From: Paenibacillus riograndensis SBR5
GTDB lineage: Bacteria; Bacillota; Bacilli; Paenibacillales; Paenibacillaceae
Reading direction: 5' to 3'
Length of the DNA stretch: 64,000 bases
Assembly: GCF_000981585.1 (NCBI RefSeq)
Contig: NZ_LN831776.1
Location: 6,183,187-6,247,186, forward strand
Shown: positions 36,521 to 45,212 of the stretch, in pieces
Numbering within the stretch: position 1 is the stretch's first letter
How the letters are laid out: each line of letters starts with the position of its first letter
Notes under the pieces: model-generated
Told to the model about the DNA's origin: nothing
The model's database searches: none
Seen by the model: the letters and a program-made list of their open reading frames with translations, nothing else
Made by a program: the position numbers and the translations under genes

Positions 36521-37228
36521 TCAGCTATCGTCACCGACTTGAAGCATCCGGTAGCCAATTCCGATATGTGTTTGAATATACTTGAACTGCACGGGGGTTT
36601 TTTCGATTTTTTTCCTTAAGGTTGCCATAAATACCCGCAAGGAAGGGATATCCACGGTAGGACTGCCCCAAATTTCATGCAGGATATAATTATGGGTCAG
36701 CACCTTGCCGACATTTTTGGCCAGCAGACACAGAAGCTTGTATTCACTTGGGGTCAGATGGATTTCTTCTTCACCGATCCATACGCATCCGGCGGCATAA
36801 TCAATCTTCAGGTTTCCATTGACGAAGCTGGATGCATCCTTGAGAAGCTTGTCACTGTCATACCGGATTCTCCGCAGACTGACCCGCAGTCTGGCCAGCA
36901 GTTCCTCCACACTGAAGGGCTTGGTCAGATAATCATCCGCCCCCGCATCCAGCGCCTCTATTTTGTCCCGGTCTTCGCTGCGTGCACTGACCACGATAAT
37001 CGGCAGATTCGACCATGTGCGGATCTTTTTGATGATGTCCACACCATCCATATCCGGCAGCCCCAAGTCGAGGATCATCAGCTCCGGCTGGCTGGATACC
37101 GCTTCTAATATGGAGGCTTCGCCCGTCTCAGCCGTATGGTATTTATACCCTTGGGTCTCCAGCGTGGTTGTAATCAGCTTGCGGATCGGCTTGTCGTCCT
37201 CCACGACAAGAATTAAAGGCTTATTCAT
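36521..37228 (-). CDS. kdpE: Response regulator KdpE
   Basis: The 235-residue OmpR-family regulator activates the kdp pump genes when K+ is limiting or turgor falls. Its receiver has LVVEDDKPIRK, phospho-Asp in LMILDLGLPDMDG and K in DYLTKPFS. The winged-helix domain has LTPSEYKLLCLLAKNVGKVLTH and EIWGSPTVDIPSLRVFMATLRKKIE. ATG 37228 has AGGAGG nine bases upstream and overlaps the kdpD stop by eight bases, so the two are translationally coupled. The longer frame to 37285 has no ribosome site. Targets are probably its own operon and the structural operon through the 11-bp direct repeats described here. Confidence 0.96.
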   Translation of the reverse strand: MNKPLILVVEDDKPIRKLITTTLETQGYKYHTAETGEASILEAVSSQPELMILDLGLPDMDGVDIIKKIRTWSNLPIIVVSARSEDRDKIEALDAGADDYLTKPFSVEELLARLRVSLRRIRYDSDKLLKDASSFVNGNLKIDYAAGCVWIGEEEIHLTPSEYKLLCLLAKNVGKVLTHNYILHEIWGSPTVDIPSLRVFMATLRKKIEKTPVQFKYIQTHIGIGYRMLQVGDDS

Positions 37229-39920
37229 GAACATTGACCTCCTCAGCGTGCAGGGTGAAATAAAATACCGTACCTTTGGGGACATTATCCCTCACGCCTA
37301 TCGTCCCTCCATGGGCATTCACAATGGACTTGCACAGAGACAGCCCCAGGCCCAGGCCACGGCGGCCATCCCCGCGAATGTTATCCGCCGTAAAAAACAT
37401 CTCAAACAGCCTGGCCTTGGCTTCCTCAGAAATACCCGGACCATCATCGGAGATTTCCACAATGACCCGATGCCCGTCCTGTCTGGCCGAAACCGTAATG
37501 TGGGAACCCTGCTGGGTATACTTTATGGCATTATCCACAATATTGATCAGAACCTGCACAATCAGCCGGGAATCCATCCGGGCCATAAGCAGCTCATCAT
37601 CGAGTTTCGTGTGAATCACATGCTTCTCACTGTTGCGGTTCACATGAAGGAGTGCTTCGGAGATCACCTCCTCCATTAATTCTGCCTGAAAATTAAGATT
37701 TAGTGTGCCATTTTCAATCCGGCTGATCGACAGCAAATTTTCCACCAAATGAATCAGCCAGATAGAGTCATCATAAATATCCGTGTACAGTCCTTTTTTC
37801 TGTTCCTCGCTAAGGACCCCGGAATTTCCCACCAGAATTCCTGCGTTCCCCGAGATGCTGGTAAGGGGGGTCCGCAGATCATGAGAGATCGAGCGGAGCA
37901 GATTGGCACGCAGATGCTCCTGCTGAATTTGCATGGAAATTTCTTTTTGTTTTTCGTTCAGTTTTTCTTTTTCCAGCGCAAGTGCACATTCTCCCAGCAT
38001 GGCAATCATCAGGCCCTTCTCAAAAACCTCTAATGGCTCTTCCTGCTCCATCACAATAGCGGCCACTGCAAAAACCGTGTCGCCTCCGCGCACAGCATGG
38101 TACAGGCAATTTGCGCCAAAAAATGTATCCGTGGTCGCTCCCGCACGCTTGTTGTTTTTCAATACCCAATCTGCAACGGCACGTTCATTGCTGCCCGTGT
38201 ACGTATGCGGATCAACTTCAGAGCCTTCCTTTGGAAAAATCAGCGGTGCGCTTAATGCCCCTTCCTGAACCGAATAAAAAATAACCGTCCTGTCCAGCAG
38301 CTTAACCATCTGACGGGCCATTTCATCAATGATCGCCGGGGAATCCTTCGCCTGCTGCAGCTTCCGGCTGGTTTCCAGAAGAACCTCCGTCCGGTAGGCT
38401 TTTTGTGCGGATTGACGGGCCTGCTCGCTTACCCGCATGGTCAGTGTACTGGTTATGAACGAGGCCGCCAGCATCACCAGAAACGTAACCGGATACCCTG
38501 CTTCATACGCATTCAGAGAATAGTAAGGCTCGGTAAAAAAGTAATTGAACACAAGCACACTCATCACCGACGAAACGGCGCTGTACACCCTTCCCTTGGT
38601 TACAATTGCGCTTAACAGAACCCCCAGAATATATACAGTAATAATATTGGATTCCAGAAACCCGAGATAGCGGAACCAGATGCCGATCAGGGTGCAGACC
38701 ACTAGAATGGCAATCGTCTTGTTGGTATCTGCCAGCGACAGCTTGGGATATCTCGCGTATAAAGGTAATCTTTTGTAAAAAGAGGGTTGAGTATAGGGAA
38801 TAATATAGATTTCAATATTGGGAAGCAGAGTGGTGAGCTTATCCACGAGATTAGATTTAGCATACCCTCTCTTTTTAAAGGGAGAGCGGCCGAGGACAAT
38901 TTTTGAAACCCGGCTTGTTTTGGCATATTCCGCGATCTGTCCCGGGACATCCTCTCCATACACCGTCGCGATATTCGCCCCCATTTGCTCAGCCAGCCTT
39001 AAATTATCCCTCAGCTCGGTTTTGTTTTTTTGGGTTAATTTTTGGGTTTGCGGTGTTTCTACAAAAAGTGCCGTAAACTGTCCATGGAAGGCTTCAGCCA
39101 TTCTCGCAGCCGCCCTGATCACTTTCTTATTGGAAGCGGCCGAGGATAGGCAGACCAAAATATGATCTTTGGTATCATAATCATTTTTTTTCGCCTGTTC
39201 ACTAATTTGTATGGCGATCCGGTTTAGCTGGCTTGCCGTATTGCGCAGAGCAATTTCACGCAGCGCCGTCAGCTTCTCCTTGGTGAACAACTGCCCCATT
39301 GCCTGTTCATCAGCATTGTCACGATATATTTTCCCTTTATGCAAACGGTCTATTAAGTCATTAGGTTCAATATCAACCAATTCCACCTGATCCGCACTAT
39401 CGAATACGCTATCCGGAATGCGTTCCTGAACAGTCATACCGGTAATAGAGTAGACAATGTCCGTCAGGCTCTCAATCTGCTGGACATTAATCGTCGTATA
39501 GACATGAATTCCCGCGCGGAGAAGCTCCTCCACATCCTGATATCTTTTTTTGTGGCGGCATCCGGCCGTATTCGCATGAGCTAAATCGTCCAGCAAAATA
39601 AGCTCAGGGCTGCGCTGGAGTGCTCGGTCCAGGTCAAACTCCGGAATGACAGAAGCTTCATAGGACATTTTTATTGGAGGTACAAGCTCCAGGCCTTCCA
39701 GCATAGCCAAGGTATCCGGCCGGGCATGGGTTTCTATAAACCCGCCTACCACATCCGTCCCCTCTTTTTGCTCCTCATGGGCCGCTTTCAGCATCGCACA
39801 GGTTTTTCCTGCGCCCGGCGCATATCCAATAAAAATTTTCAGCCTTCCTCTTCGTTGTCCTGTCTTCATGCCTGTTAACTGTTCAAGTATGGAACCGTCA
39901 CCGGTCTGATTGATCTCCAT
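37221..39920 (-). CDS. kdpD: Full-length sensor kinase KdpD
   Basis: The 899-residue kinase has the KdpD P-loop domain (GYAPGAGKT, residues 32-40; LLDDLAHAN) and a USP-like domain (about 245-370, ILVCLSSAASNKKV and FTALFVET). Four close membrane helices (about 395-500) and a GAF-like domain follow. Its kinase core has H680 in SISHDLRTPL and ATP boxes DNAIKYTQ, DDGPGI and GLGLGLSLCK. Family knowledge: KdpD senses low K+ or osmotic stress, and in Staphylococcus aureus the USP domain binds cyclic di-AMP. The key motif of that site (SxS then FTAxY) is only partly kept here (SSAAS, FTALF). It heads the kdpDE operon. Confidence 0.96.
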   Translation of the reverse strand: MEINQTGDGSILEQLTGMKTGQRRGRLKIFIGYAPGAGKTCAMLKAAHEEQKEGTDVVGGFIETHARPDTLAMLEGLELVPPIKMSYEASVIPEFDLDRALQRSPELILLDDLAHANTAGCRHKKRYQDVEELLRAGIHVYTTINVQQIESLTDIVYSITGMTVQERIPDSVFDSADQVELVDIEPNDLIDRLHKGKIYRDNADEQAMGQLFTKEKLTALREIALRNTASQLNRIAIQISEQAKKNDYDTKDHILVCLSSAASNKKVIRAAARMAEAFHGQFTALFVETPQTQKLTQKNKTELRDNLRLAEQMGANIATVYGEDVPGQIAEYAKTSRVSKIVLGRSPFKKRGYAKSNLVDKLTTLLPNIEIYIIPYTQPSFYKRLPLYARYPKLSLADTNKTIAILVVCTLIGIWFRYLGFLESNIITVYILGVLLSAIVTKGRVYSAVSSVMSVLVFNYFFTEPYYSLNAYEAGYPVTFLVMLAASFITSTLTMRVSEQARQSAQKAYRTEVLLETSRKLQQAKDSPAIIDEMARQMVKLLDRTVIFYSVQEGALSAPLIFPKEGSEVDPHTYTGSNERAVADWVLKNNKRAGATTDTFFGANCLYHAVRGGDTVFAVAAIVMEQEEPLEVFEKGLMIAMLGECALALEKEKLNEKQKEISMQIQQEHLRANLLRSISHDLRTPLTSISGNAGILVGNSGVLSEEQKKGLYTDIYDDSIWLIHLVENLLSISRIENGTLNLNFQAELMEEVISEALLHVNRNSEKHVIHTKLDDELLMARMDSRLIVQVLINIVDNAIKYTQQGSHITVSARQDGHRVIVEISDDGPGISEEAKARLFEMFFTADNIRGDGRRGLGLGLSLCKSIVNAHGGTIGVRDNVPKGTVFYFTLHAEEVNVHE

Positions 39921-40020
39921 TCCATGCCCGCTTTCTGCTTATCACTTTGGTTGTACACGCCTTCATCTACTTAGTATAACATGTGCAAAATCAGCATCGT
40001 ATTATGACTTTGGCTGCCGC

Positions 40021-40037
40021 ATTAAGATTGCATTAAG
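40021..40037 (-). promoter_or_regulatory. Candidate KdpE operator and promoter upstream of kdpD
   Basis: Minus-strand half-sites CTTAAT-N5-CTTAAT are perfect direct repeats 11 bases apart. A CATAAT -10-like hexamer lies 14 bases after the second half-site, so the operator would overlap the -35 position as expected for activation by an OmpR-family protein. It is about 100 bases before the kdpD start, implying autoregulation of kdpDE. Confidence 0.55.
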
Positions 40038-40100
40038 ATCCGCTCAGCCCCGGACACCAACACTGACAGCTTGAATCTCCGATAATGCGGGACATGCTAT

Positions 40101-40129
40101 GAAAAAAGAAAACCGCTCCAAAGGAACGG
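40101..40129 (-). terminator. Terminator after the HipA-like gene
   Basis: CCGTTCC-ttt-GGAGCGG pairs over seven positions (one G-T) and is followed by TTTTCTTTTTT on the minus strand, 60 bases after the stop of the HipA-like gene. Confidence 0.75.
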
Positions 40130-40188
40130 AATTCAGTACGCTTGCTTCCCCCTATCTTCAGGGTTTGGAGCGAAAATCCACCATATAT

Positions 40189-41448
40189 CTATCTTTCCCA
40201 CTCATCTTCTTCCTCCTGCAGACCACTGTATGCAATGTTCTCTTTCACATCGGTACTATGGTCATCCACCCAGGATTGCGAATGCCAGGAATGCACGATT
40301 TCCTGCAATCGCTCAATTCGCCCGCGCAGAGCCTGGCAAATCGCATGACAGCGAGCTTCATCCACAAAAAGCGAATCACGGAAAATATCTTGCACCTCTT
40401 CTTCAATGCCGTCCAGTGCAGACAAGTCCAGCCAATCGAAAGAGGTCACCAGCTTGATCTGCTCATTATGATCCGGCTTGAACGGCTTGCAGGTCAGCTT
40501 ACCATCTGCACGAATCAAGCCGAGCGGCTTGGAAAACCAAAGCGACGAACCGCTATCAAAAATCGGCGCTGGCCCGATCCACTCCAGCGTCTCTGCATGG
40601 CGAATCACACCAAAATTGTTCTGATGACGATCCTCATTGGCAACCAGGTAGTCCACTACCATCATCTGGTCAAGCGCCTTAACAATGCCGGGAATGCCCA
40701 GCTCCTCACAGCAGCTCACGTAATGCTGATACACCGAAACATGATTTGGCTTTTGCTGGGTGTGCATCACATACCAGGCGGTAATAAGTTCTGTCTGAGG
40801 GGTAATGAAGTTTTCACACACACTATATGGGTAATCTTCTTGCTCGATCAGGGTATAGGGGACATGGGGAATTCCGAGCCGTTCCATGATCTTGCTGGCA
40901 ATTACCTCATTGTATGGTTCTTGCTGGGTGGCCCCGCTTCCCCCTTTGATCAAACAACGTTTGCCATTAATAATGGCCCATTTCTTTTTCAGCCAACCAT
41001 CTGAGGTATTGTCCGGTGACACCAGGCTCACAGCATCTGACGAGACTTTCCCGAACAACACATTCCCCACATCCTCCGAAAAGGGATTGCCGAAAAAGTT
41101 AATGTTGTTCCACTTTAACTCCGGGGCAGACGGGCGAATCCAATATTGATCGGACAAGCTGAGTCCATAGCTTTTATCCAGCAGTTTTTGTGTCGCAGAC
41201 AAGTTCAGTTCAAGCAGCGCTTCTTTAATCCCGTCCCGGCTAGCCGGAATTGCACGGCCTCTCCACCATTCATTCAATCCCGCACGATCTATTTTACCTT
41301 TCTTAACAGGTATCCCAACGGGTACATGCTGCTTCGCATACACTTGTCCAATTGCTGAAATGGAGACTGTTGCTTCATCCAGTTCAATCTCAGCCACGGG
41401 TTCATTCTTGTGCATGAGAGTGTAGGATTTATTCCAAGAATCCGCCAT
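40189..41448 (-). CDS. HipA/CtkA-like protein kinase, no antitoxin partner
   Basis: The 419-residue protein has the HipA-family kinase core: phosphate loop region GGSGATQQEPYNEVIASKIM, catalytic segment VANEDRHQNNFGV (D273 expected catalytic) and metal-binding FDSGSSLW (D298, the DFG equivalent). The N-terminal 150 residues are unlike classical HipA N-subdomains and resemble those in CtkA-type stand-alone kinases. The start at 41448 has GGAG eight bases upstream. There is no HipB-like helix-turn-helix gene on either side, and the gene is flanked by its own terminator. It could phosphorylate a translation factor or another protein; the target is unknown. Its base composition is a little richer in A+T than the kdp genes beside it. 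Confidence 0.8.
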   Translation of the reverse strand: MADSWNKSYTLMHKNEPVAEIELDEATVSISAIGQVYAKQHVPVGIPVKKGKIDRAGLNEWWRGRAIPASRDGIKEALLELNLSATQKLLDKSYGLSLSDQYWIRPSAPELKWNNINFFGNPFSEDVGNVLFGKVSSDAVSLVSPDNTSDGWLKKKWAIINGKRCLIKGGSGATQQEPYNEVIASKIMERLGIPHVPYTLIEQEDYPYSVCENFITPQTELITAWYVMHTQQKPNHVSVYQHYVSCCEELGIPGIVKALDQMMVVDYLVANEDRHQNNFGVIRHAETLEWIGPAPIFDSGSSLWFSKPLGLIRADGKLTCKPFKPDHNEQIKLVTSFDWLDLSALDGIEEEVQDIFRDSLFVDEARCHAICQALRGRIERLQEIVHSWHSQSWVDDHSTDVKENIAYSGLQEEEDEWER

Positions 41449-41620
41449 ACCGTTCACTCCATTTCTCAGTTCCTTACTTCCATTACTTTTATTATAACAA
41501 GCCTGCAAAGATTTCGTCATGAAGACTTCAGAATTTCCCACTTCCTGGCAAGGGAAATCATTTTTAAGTTTCAGTTTGCAGGCCCATAATCAAATGCAAC
41601 TAATATCTCGACAGGTCAGA

Positions 41621-42505
41621 TCATTGTATTCCAAATATATCTTGCAGATAGTTATCAAGAATACGAAGGGGCTCGTGTAAAGCCTGGTTTGGAAACTTAT
41701 GAGTTACCTTATAGCATGTTCTAGGAGGCACCGATACGGATAGTTTCTGAAGAACAAAATCTCCCATCCGTATCATATGTGCGCCAATCGAAGCGGGAAC
41801 GATCGTCCATTGTCTGGCGTCCTTCAAAAAAGTAGTGATGAGTCCCGCTGTGTCCAGATGAACACGGGACGGGCAAAGAGGGTCCCACCACTGGTCATGT
41901 CTGAATTGAAACTCTCTATTCCAATTTATGAAGACTTCGTGCTCTGCCGCCAATTCTTCCATTTCCACAGTATCTCCAGCCTGCCGCCCCGGCACAGCCA
42001 GGCGCAACAACACCATTTCTTCAGTAAAAAACGGTTTAACAGTGACACTAGGCGACACGATTTCCCGCACCACAAACGCCACATCCATCTCGCGCCGCTC
42101 AATACTATCAAAAGCTTCCTGAGTATGTTGCGTACGAATTTGCAGCCGGATTGACGGGGTATACTGATTAAGCATTCTATATACAGGAGGCAAAACAAAG
42201 TGGCTTATACTTTCGGCAGCACTTATTGCCAGACTTAACTGCGAACCGCTAGCCTGTAAGATTTGTGTTTCCCTCCAGAGAGCCTCCCATCTTTCCGCAA
42301 TGCTAAAAAAGTTTTCCCCTTTTGGGGTCAGACTGATTTTGGGTGCCCCTTTTCTTCGCTCAACCAAAAGGCCGCCCATTTCCTGCTCCAATGTCTTTAA
42401 CCGATAGCTTACCGTAGCTTGTGACAGGTGCAGCAATTCGGCCGCTTTGCTTATACTCTCGGTCCGTACGATAGCTAAAAACGCTTCAATCCCAGGAAAA
42501 TACAT
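41621..42505 (-). CDS. LysR-family transcriptional regulator
   Basis: The 294-residue regulator has an N-terminal winged helix (FLAIVRTESISKAAELLHLSQATVSYRLKTLEQEMGG in two segments, residues 7-45) and a C-terminal effector-binding domain (QLSLAISAAESISHFVLPPV and following). The ATG at 42505 has GAGGAG seven bases upstream; the longer frame lacks one. It is divergent from the D-2-hydroxyacid dehydrogenase gene, with about 180 A/T-rich bases between. LysR regulators normally control the divergent gene, with the substrate or product as effector. Confidence 0.92.
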   Translation of the reverse strand: MYFPGIEAFLAIVRTESISKAAELLHLSQATVSYRLKTLEQEMGGLLVERRKGAPKISLTPKGENFFSIAERWEALWRETQILQASGSQLSLAISAAESISHFVLPPVYRMLNQYTPSIRLQIRTQHTQEAFDSIERREMDVAFVVREIVSPSVTVKPFFTEEMVLLRLAVPGRQAGDTVEMEELAAEHEVFINWNREFQFRHDQWWDPLCPSRVHLDTAGLITTFLKDARQWTIVPASIGAHMIRMGDFVLQKLSVSVPPRTCYKVTHKFPNQALHEPLRILDNYLQDIFGIQ

Positions 42506-42685
42506 AGAATATCTCCTCAATATATAGAAATAATTAATATAGTTCACAAAATATTTGAGTTTTACAACATTATTCTTTATGTTTAAAATTATCATTAATA
42601 AAGATGAGGGGTCAAATGTTTTTCACTGGAGCGTCCTCGTCCTGATTGCCGCTAGAATGGAAAGGTTATGAAAGGTGGTTTAGCA

Positions 42686-43633
42686 ATGAAGATTCTCATC
42701 GTTGGCTATTTTAACGAAACCTCAAAATCAAATATTGCAAGGTATTTTCCGCAAGACTGGAACGTTGTAGTTGTCCCGCCCGGACAAGAAATGCTGCATC
42801 ATATTGAAGATTGCCAGGTAATCATCCCTGAACATATTAAAGTGGATCACAGCCTGCTTTCTATCGCAAAAAAATTAAAATTGGTACAGACGGGTGCAGG
42901 ATTTGATAATGTAGATGTCCCTGCCTGTACACAGCTCGGCATTTGGGTGGCCAATGCAGCAGGAGTGAATGCACAGGCAGTGGCCGAGCACGTAATGGCA
43001 CTGATATTGTCTTATTATAAAAACATACCGTTTCTTGATACATTCATGAAAAACAAGATGGATGAAAGCCAATTGGACTATACAGGGAGTGAATTAAAGG
43101 GCAAAACGATTGGGATTATCGGTTTGGGCGCTATCGGAAAAAAGGTAGCTGCGTTTTGCAGGGTTTTTGATATGAATGTGCTGGCTTATGCGAGAAATGC
43201 CGTTGTACAATCTGACGGTTTTGTGAAAATGACGGATTTCGATACGCTTTTAAGCACATCGGATATAATCAGTGTACATATACCCTTGAATCAGCAAACC
43301 AAACAGTTGATCAACAAAGCAGTATTCAAGAAAATGAAAAATTCCACTCTTTTTATCAATACAGCCCGCGGCGGGATTGTCAACGAAAGAGACTTGATTG
43401 ATGCATTAAAAAACGGGGATATTTCAGGCGCATGCCTGGACGTGTTTGAATCTGAACCGCTTCCTATTGACAGTGAGCTCCGGAATCTGGGTAATGTGAT
43501 ACTTACTCCCCATACAGCAGGAATGCCTGATGGCCGAAAATTTCATAAAAAAAGATATGATTTCTTTATAAATAATATAAAACGTATAGAAAATGGTGAA
43601 GAGCCTGAAAGCAAGCTCAATCAGCTATTATAG
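42686..43633 (+). CDS. D-isomer-specific 2-hydroxyacid dehydrogenase
   Basis: The 315-residue NAD-dependent enzyme reduces a 2-oxo acid to the D-hydroxy acid or the reverse. The Rossmann motif is GIIGLGAIGKKVA, and the catalytic triad lies in NTARGGIV (Arg), DVFESEPLP (Glu) and TPHTAG (His). The start at ATG 42686 has AGGTGG seven bases upstream; an in-frame ATG at 42668 would add six residues. The gene and its regulator are visibly richer in A+T and in AAA/ATT codons than the surrounding genes, which suggests later acquisition. The substrate (glyoxylate, hydroxypyruvate, phosphoglycerate-like or other) cannot be told. Confidence 0.9.
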   Translation: MKILIVGYFNETSKSNIARYFPQDWNVVVVPPGQEMLHHIEDCQVIIPEHIKVDHSLLSIAKKLKLVQTGAGFDNVDVPACTQLGIWVANAAGVNAQAVAEHVMALILSYYKNIPFLDTFMKNKMDESQLDYTGSELKGKTIGIIGLGAIGKKVAAFCRVFDMNVLAYARNAVVQSDGFVKMTDFDTLLSTSDIISVHIPLNQQTKQLINKAVFKKMKNSTLFINTARGGIVNERDLIDALKNGDISGACLDVFESEPLPIDSELRNLGNVILTPHTAGMPDGRKFHKKRYDFFINNIKRIENGEEPESKLNQLL

Positions 43634-43694
43634 TTTTGGTGCAATAAAAATGGCAGTCGACGCGCAGAAACGCTCCATACGATGAAGTCAAACA

Positions 43695-43748
43695 AGAACC
43701 AGAACGGCTGTGCCGTCCTCCACGGGACAGCGCAGCCGTCTTGGTTCT
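43695..43748. other. Long imperfect hairpin after the dehydrogenase gene
   Basis: AGAACCAGAACGGCTGTGCC and its near-complement GGACAGCGCAGCCGTCTTGG can fold into a stem of about 24 pairs with a five-base loop. No T-run follows on either strand. It may be a bidirectional terminator-like or REP-like structure. The stretch 43634-44363 otherwise holds no gene, only this hairpin and two repeat blocks. Confidence 0.5.
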
Positions 43749-43763
43749 AGCGTTACCTGGAGA

Positions 43764-43981
43764 ACGACTCCCCATGAATCCTACGGCAACTTTTTAAGTG
43801 GAAAAAGGTACACTAATTTGCCGAAGTACCCTACCCTCGGGCAGATAAAGTGGAAAAAGGGACACTAATTCAGCTCATTTACCCATTTTTCAAGAAAAGC
43901 AGCCCAATTAAGTTTACTTTTTCCACTTCAATCTCAAGATTACTTAATTTTCGGAAAAATAAGTTCCCTTTTTCCAACTAG
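43764..43981 (+). repeat. Dispersed repeat, copy 1 (with a partial extra unit)
   Basis: The core 43848-43981 begins AAGTGGAAAAAGGGACACT and ends CCCTTTTTCCAACTAG, so its ends are inverted copies of one another, with a third inverted copy (TACTTTTTCCACTT) in the middle. A second, shorter start unit is at 43796-43820. The same sequence occurs in the same orientation at 46204-46366. There is no coding frame. It looks like a small palindromic interspersed element. Confidence 0.75.
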
Positions 43982-44036
43982 TACCTGCGAAGAAGCCGGT
44001 AAAGACGGATCGCCCTATTCCTTTGCGATCGATCCG

Positions 44037-44230
44037 CAGCCGTTACGGACAGGAGAGCCGTTATGGATAGAAGATTCGGCTATTCCGCAGGACTACGGAC
44101 TGAGATGCCTTTATTTCTCCCTTTCCCCTTTATTCCAGGCTCCATCGAACGTGATAACGGCTCCTGAGTCCGTAACTGTAGATAAAGTAAAATTTTTGGC
44201 AAAATAAGGGCTCCTCGGTCCGCATCAGTC
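44037..44230. repeat. Four-unit palindromic repeat cluster
   Basis: Units near 44037 (GCCGTTACGGACAGGAGAGC) and 44090 (CTACGGACTGAGATGCC) face units near 44152 (AACGGCTCCTGAGTCCGTAA) and 44204 (AAGGGCTCCTCGGTCCGCAT) in the opposite direction. The whole block can fold into nested hairpins. No protein is encoded. Confidence 0.55.
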
Positions 44231-44365
44231 CGCGGATGGAACCCTATCCTCCTGCATCGCGTATATTCCTGTGTGACTTCCAAGATATCCACATTTTTTC
44301 ACACTGGATTACAGTTAAATAAGGGGGAAGTCAGTTCCCCCAAAACATATAAATTCTTATCTTTT

Positions 44366-44407
44366 AAAAAAAGCTCATGACATTGTATCTTGTACAATGT
44401 CATGAGC
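44366..44407 (-). terminator. Terminator of the tRNA operon
   Basis: GCTCATGACATTGTA and TACAATGTCATGAGC form a perfect 15-base stem with a five-base loop, followed by TTTTTTT on the minus strand, 12 bases after the tRNA-Leu gene. Confidence 0.9.
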
Positions 44408-44418
44408 CTTTTGTTTGA

Positions 44419-44497
44419 TACCGGCGAGAGGACTCGAACCTCCACGGTTTCCCACTCGATTTTGAGTCGAGCGCGTCTGCCATTCCGCCACGCCGGC
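44419..44497 (-). tRNA. tRNA-Leu (anticodon CAA)
   Basis: Acceptor GCCGGCG/CGCCGGT, anticodon stem CTCGA-CTCAAAA-TCGAG with anticodon CAA, an 11-base variable arm (class II) and T-loop TTCGAGT. No CCA is encoded. It is last in the cluster. Confidence 0.93.
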
Positions 44498-44520
44498 AAA
44501 ATTTGATAATTGAATAAAAA

Positions 44521-44597
44521 TGGCGCGCCCTGAGAGATTCGAACTCCCGACCTTTTGATTCGTAGTCAAACGCTCTATCCAGCTGAGCTAAGGGCGC
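44521..44597 (-). tRNA. tRNA-Arg (anticodon ACG)
   Basis: Acceptor GCGCCCT/AGGGCGC, anticodon loop CTACGAA with ACG (inosine-type wobble expected), T-loop TTCGAAT and an encoded CCA. Confidence 0.95.
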
Positions 44598-44603
44598 AAA
44601 TTA

Positions 44604-44678
44604 TGGAGCGGACGACGGGAATCGAACCCGCGACCCTCGCCTTGGCAAGGCGATGCTCTACCGCTGAGCCACGTCCGC
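44604..44678 (-). tRNA. tRNA-Gly (anticodon GCC)
   Basis: Acceptor GCGGACG with CGTCCGC, anticodon loop TGCCAAG (GCC), T-loop TTCGATT and encoded CCA. Confidence 0.95.
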
Positions 44679-44714
44679 ACACGGTATGTATAGCAGCTGA
44701 TGCTTATGCTGTAA

Positions 44715-44832
44715 CCCTGAAGCAAATTATTGATGGCGGAACCGACGGGATACTCTTCACTTCGTTACGAGATTGCGATGTAATCCTTACGAAGTCTATG
44801 CTCCAACGAACCCTATGATGGATTCTCATCCC
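44715..44832. repeat. Partial tRNA-Asp 3' end copy plus ~80-nt insert (copy A)
   Basis: The 37 bases 44715-44751 (CCCTGAAGCAAATT...GACGGGAT) repeat the intergenic sequence and 3' end of the tRNA-Asp gene at 44830-44865, with one extra base, and stop inside the T-arm. The insert that follows, 44752-44832, starts ACTCTTCACTTCG and has CGAGATTGCGA and CCTTACGAAG. It is closely similar to the insert next to the tRNA-Glu gene at 45228-45305. Confidence 0.8.
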
Positions 44833-44847
44833 TGAAGCAAATTTTGA

Positions 44848-44925
44848 TGGCGGAACCGACGGGATTCGAACCCGCGATCTCCTGCGTGACAGGCAGGCAT
44901 GTTAGGCCAACTACACCACGGTTCC
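44848..44925 (-). tRNA. tRNA-Asp (anticodon GTC)
   Basis: Acceptor GGAACCG/CGGTTCC, anticodon stem CCTGC with loop CTGTCAC (GTC), T-loop TTCGAAT and encoded CCA. A truncated copy of its 3' end lies about 115 bases away. Confidence 0.95.
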
Positions 44926-44955
44926 AAATTAAGCACTACTCTTTTTGGGGTTAAA

Positions 44956-45029
<74 letters not shown>

Positions 45030-45058
45030 TCAGTAAAAAATATTCAATTGGAGCCTCA

Positions 45059-45134
45059 TGGTGGAGGCTGAGGGGTTCGAACCCCCGACCCTCTGCTTGT
45101 AAGGCAGATGCTCTCCCAGCTGAGCTAAGCCTCC
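45059..45134 (-). tRNA. tRNA-Val (anticodon TAC)
   Basis: Acceptor GGAGGCT/AGCCTCC, anticodon loop CTTACAA (TAC), T-arm GGGGG-TTCGAAC-CCCCT and encoded CCA. Confidence 0.95.
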
Positions 45135-45212
45135 ATGAAAGAAGCAACTTAATGATCATAGCACAGTTAGTTGACAAAAGCAAGTCGTGAAAATGTGTGT
45201 TGAATAAAATGA

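Noticed and set aside
44080..44292. 70-codon frame in the palindromic repeat region
   Set aside because: It is made of repeat sequence with no ribosome site.
44299..44569. Short frames across the tRNA-Leu and tRNA-Arg genes
   Set aside because: They are readthroughs of tRNA genes, whose cloverleaf features are clear.
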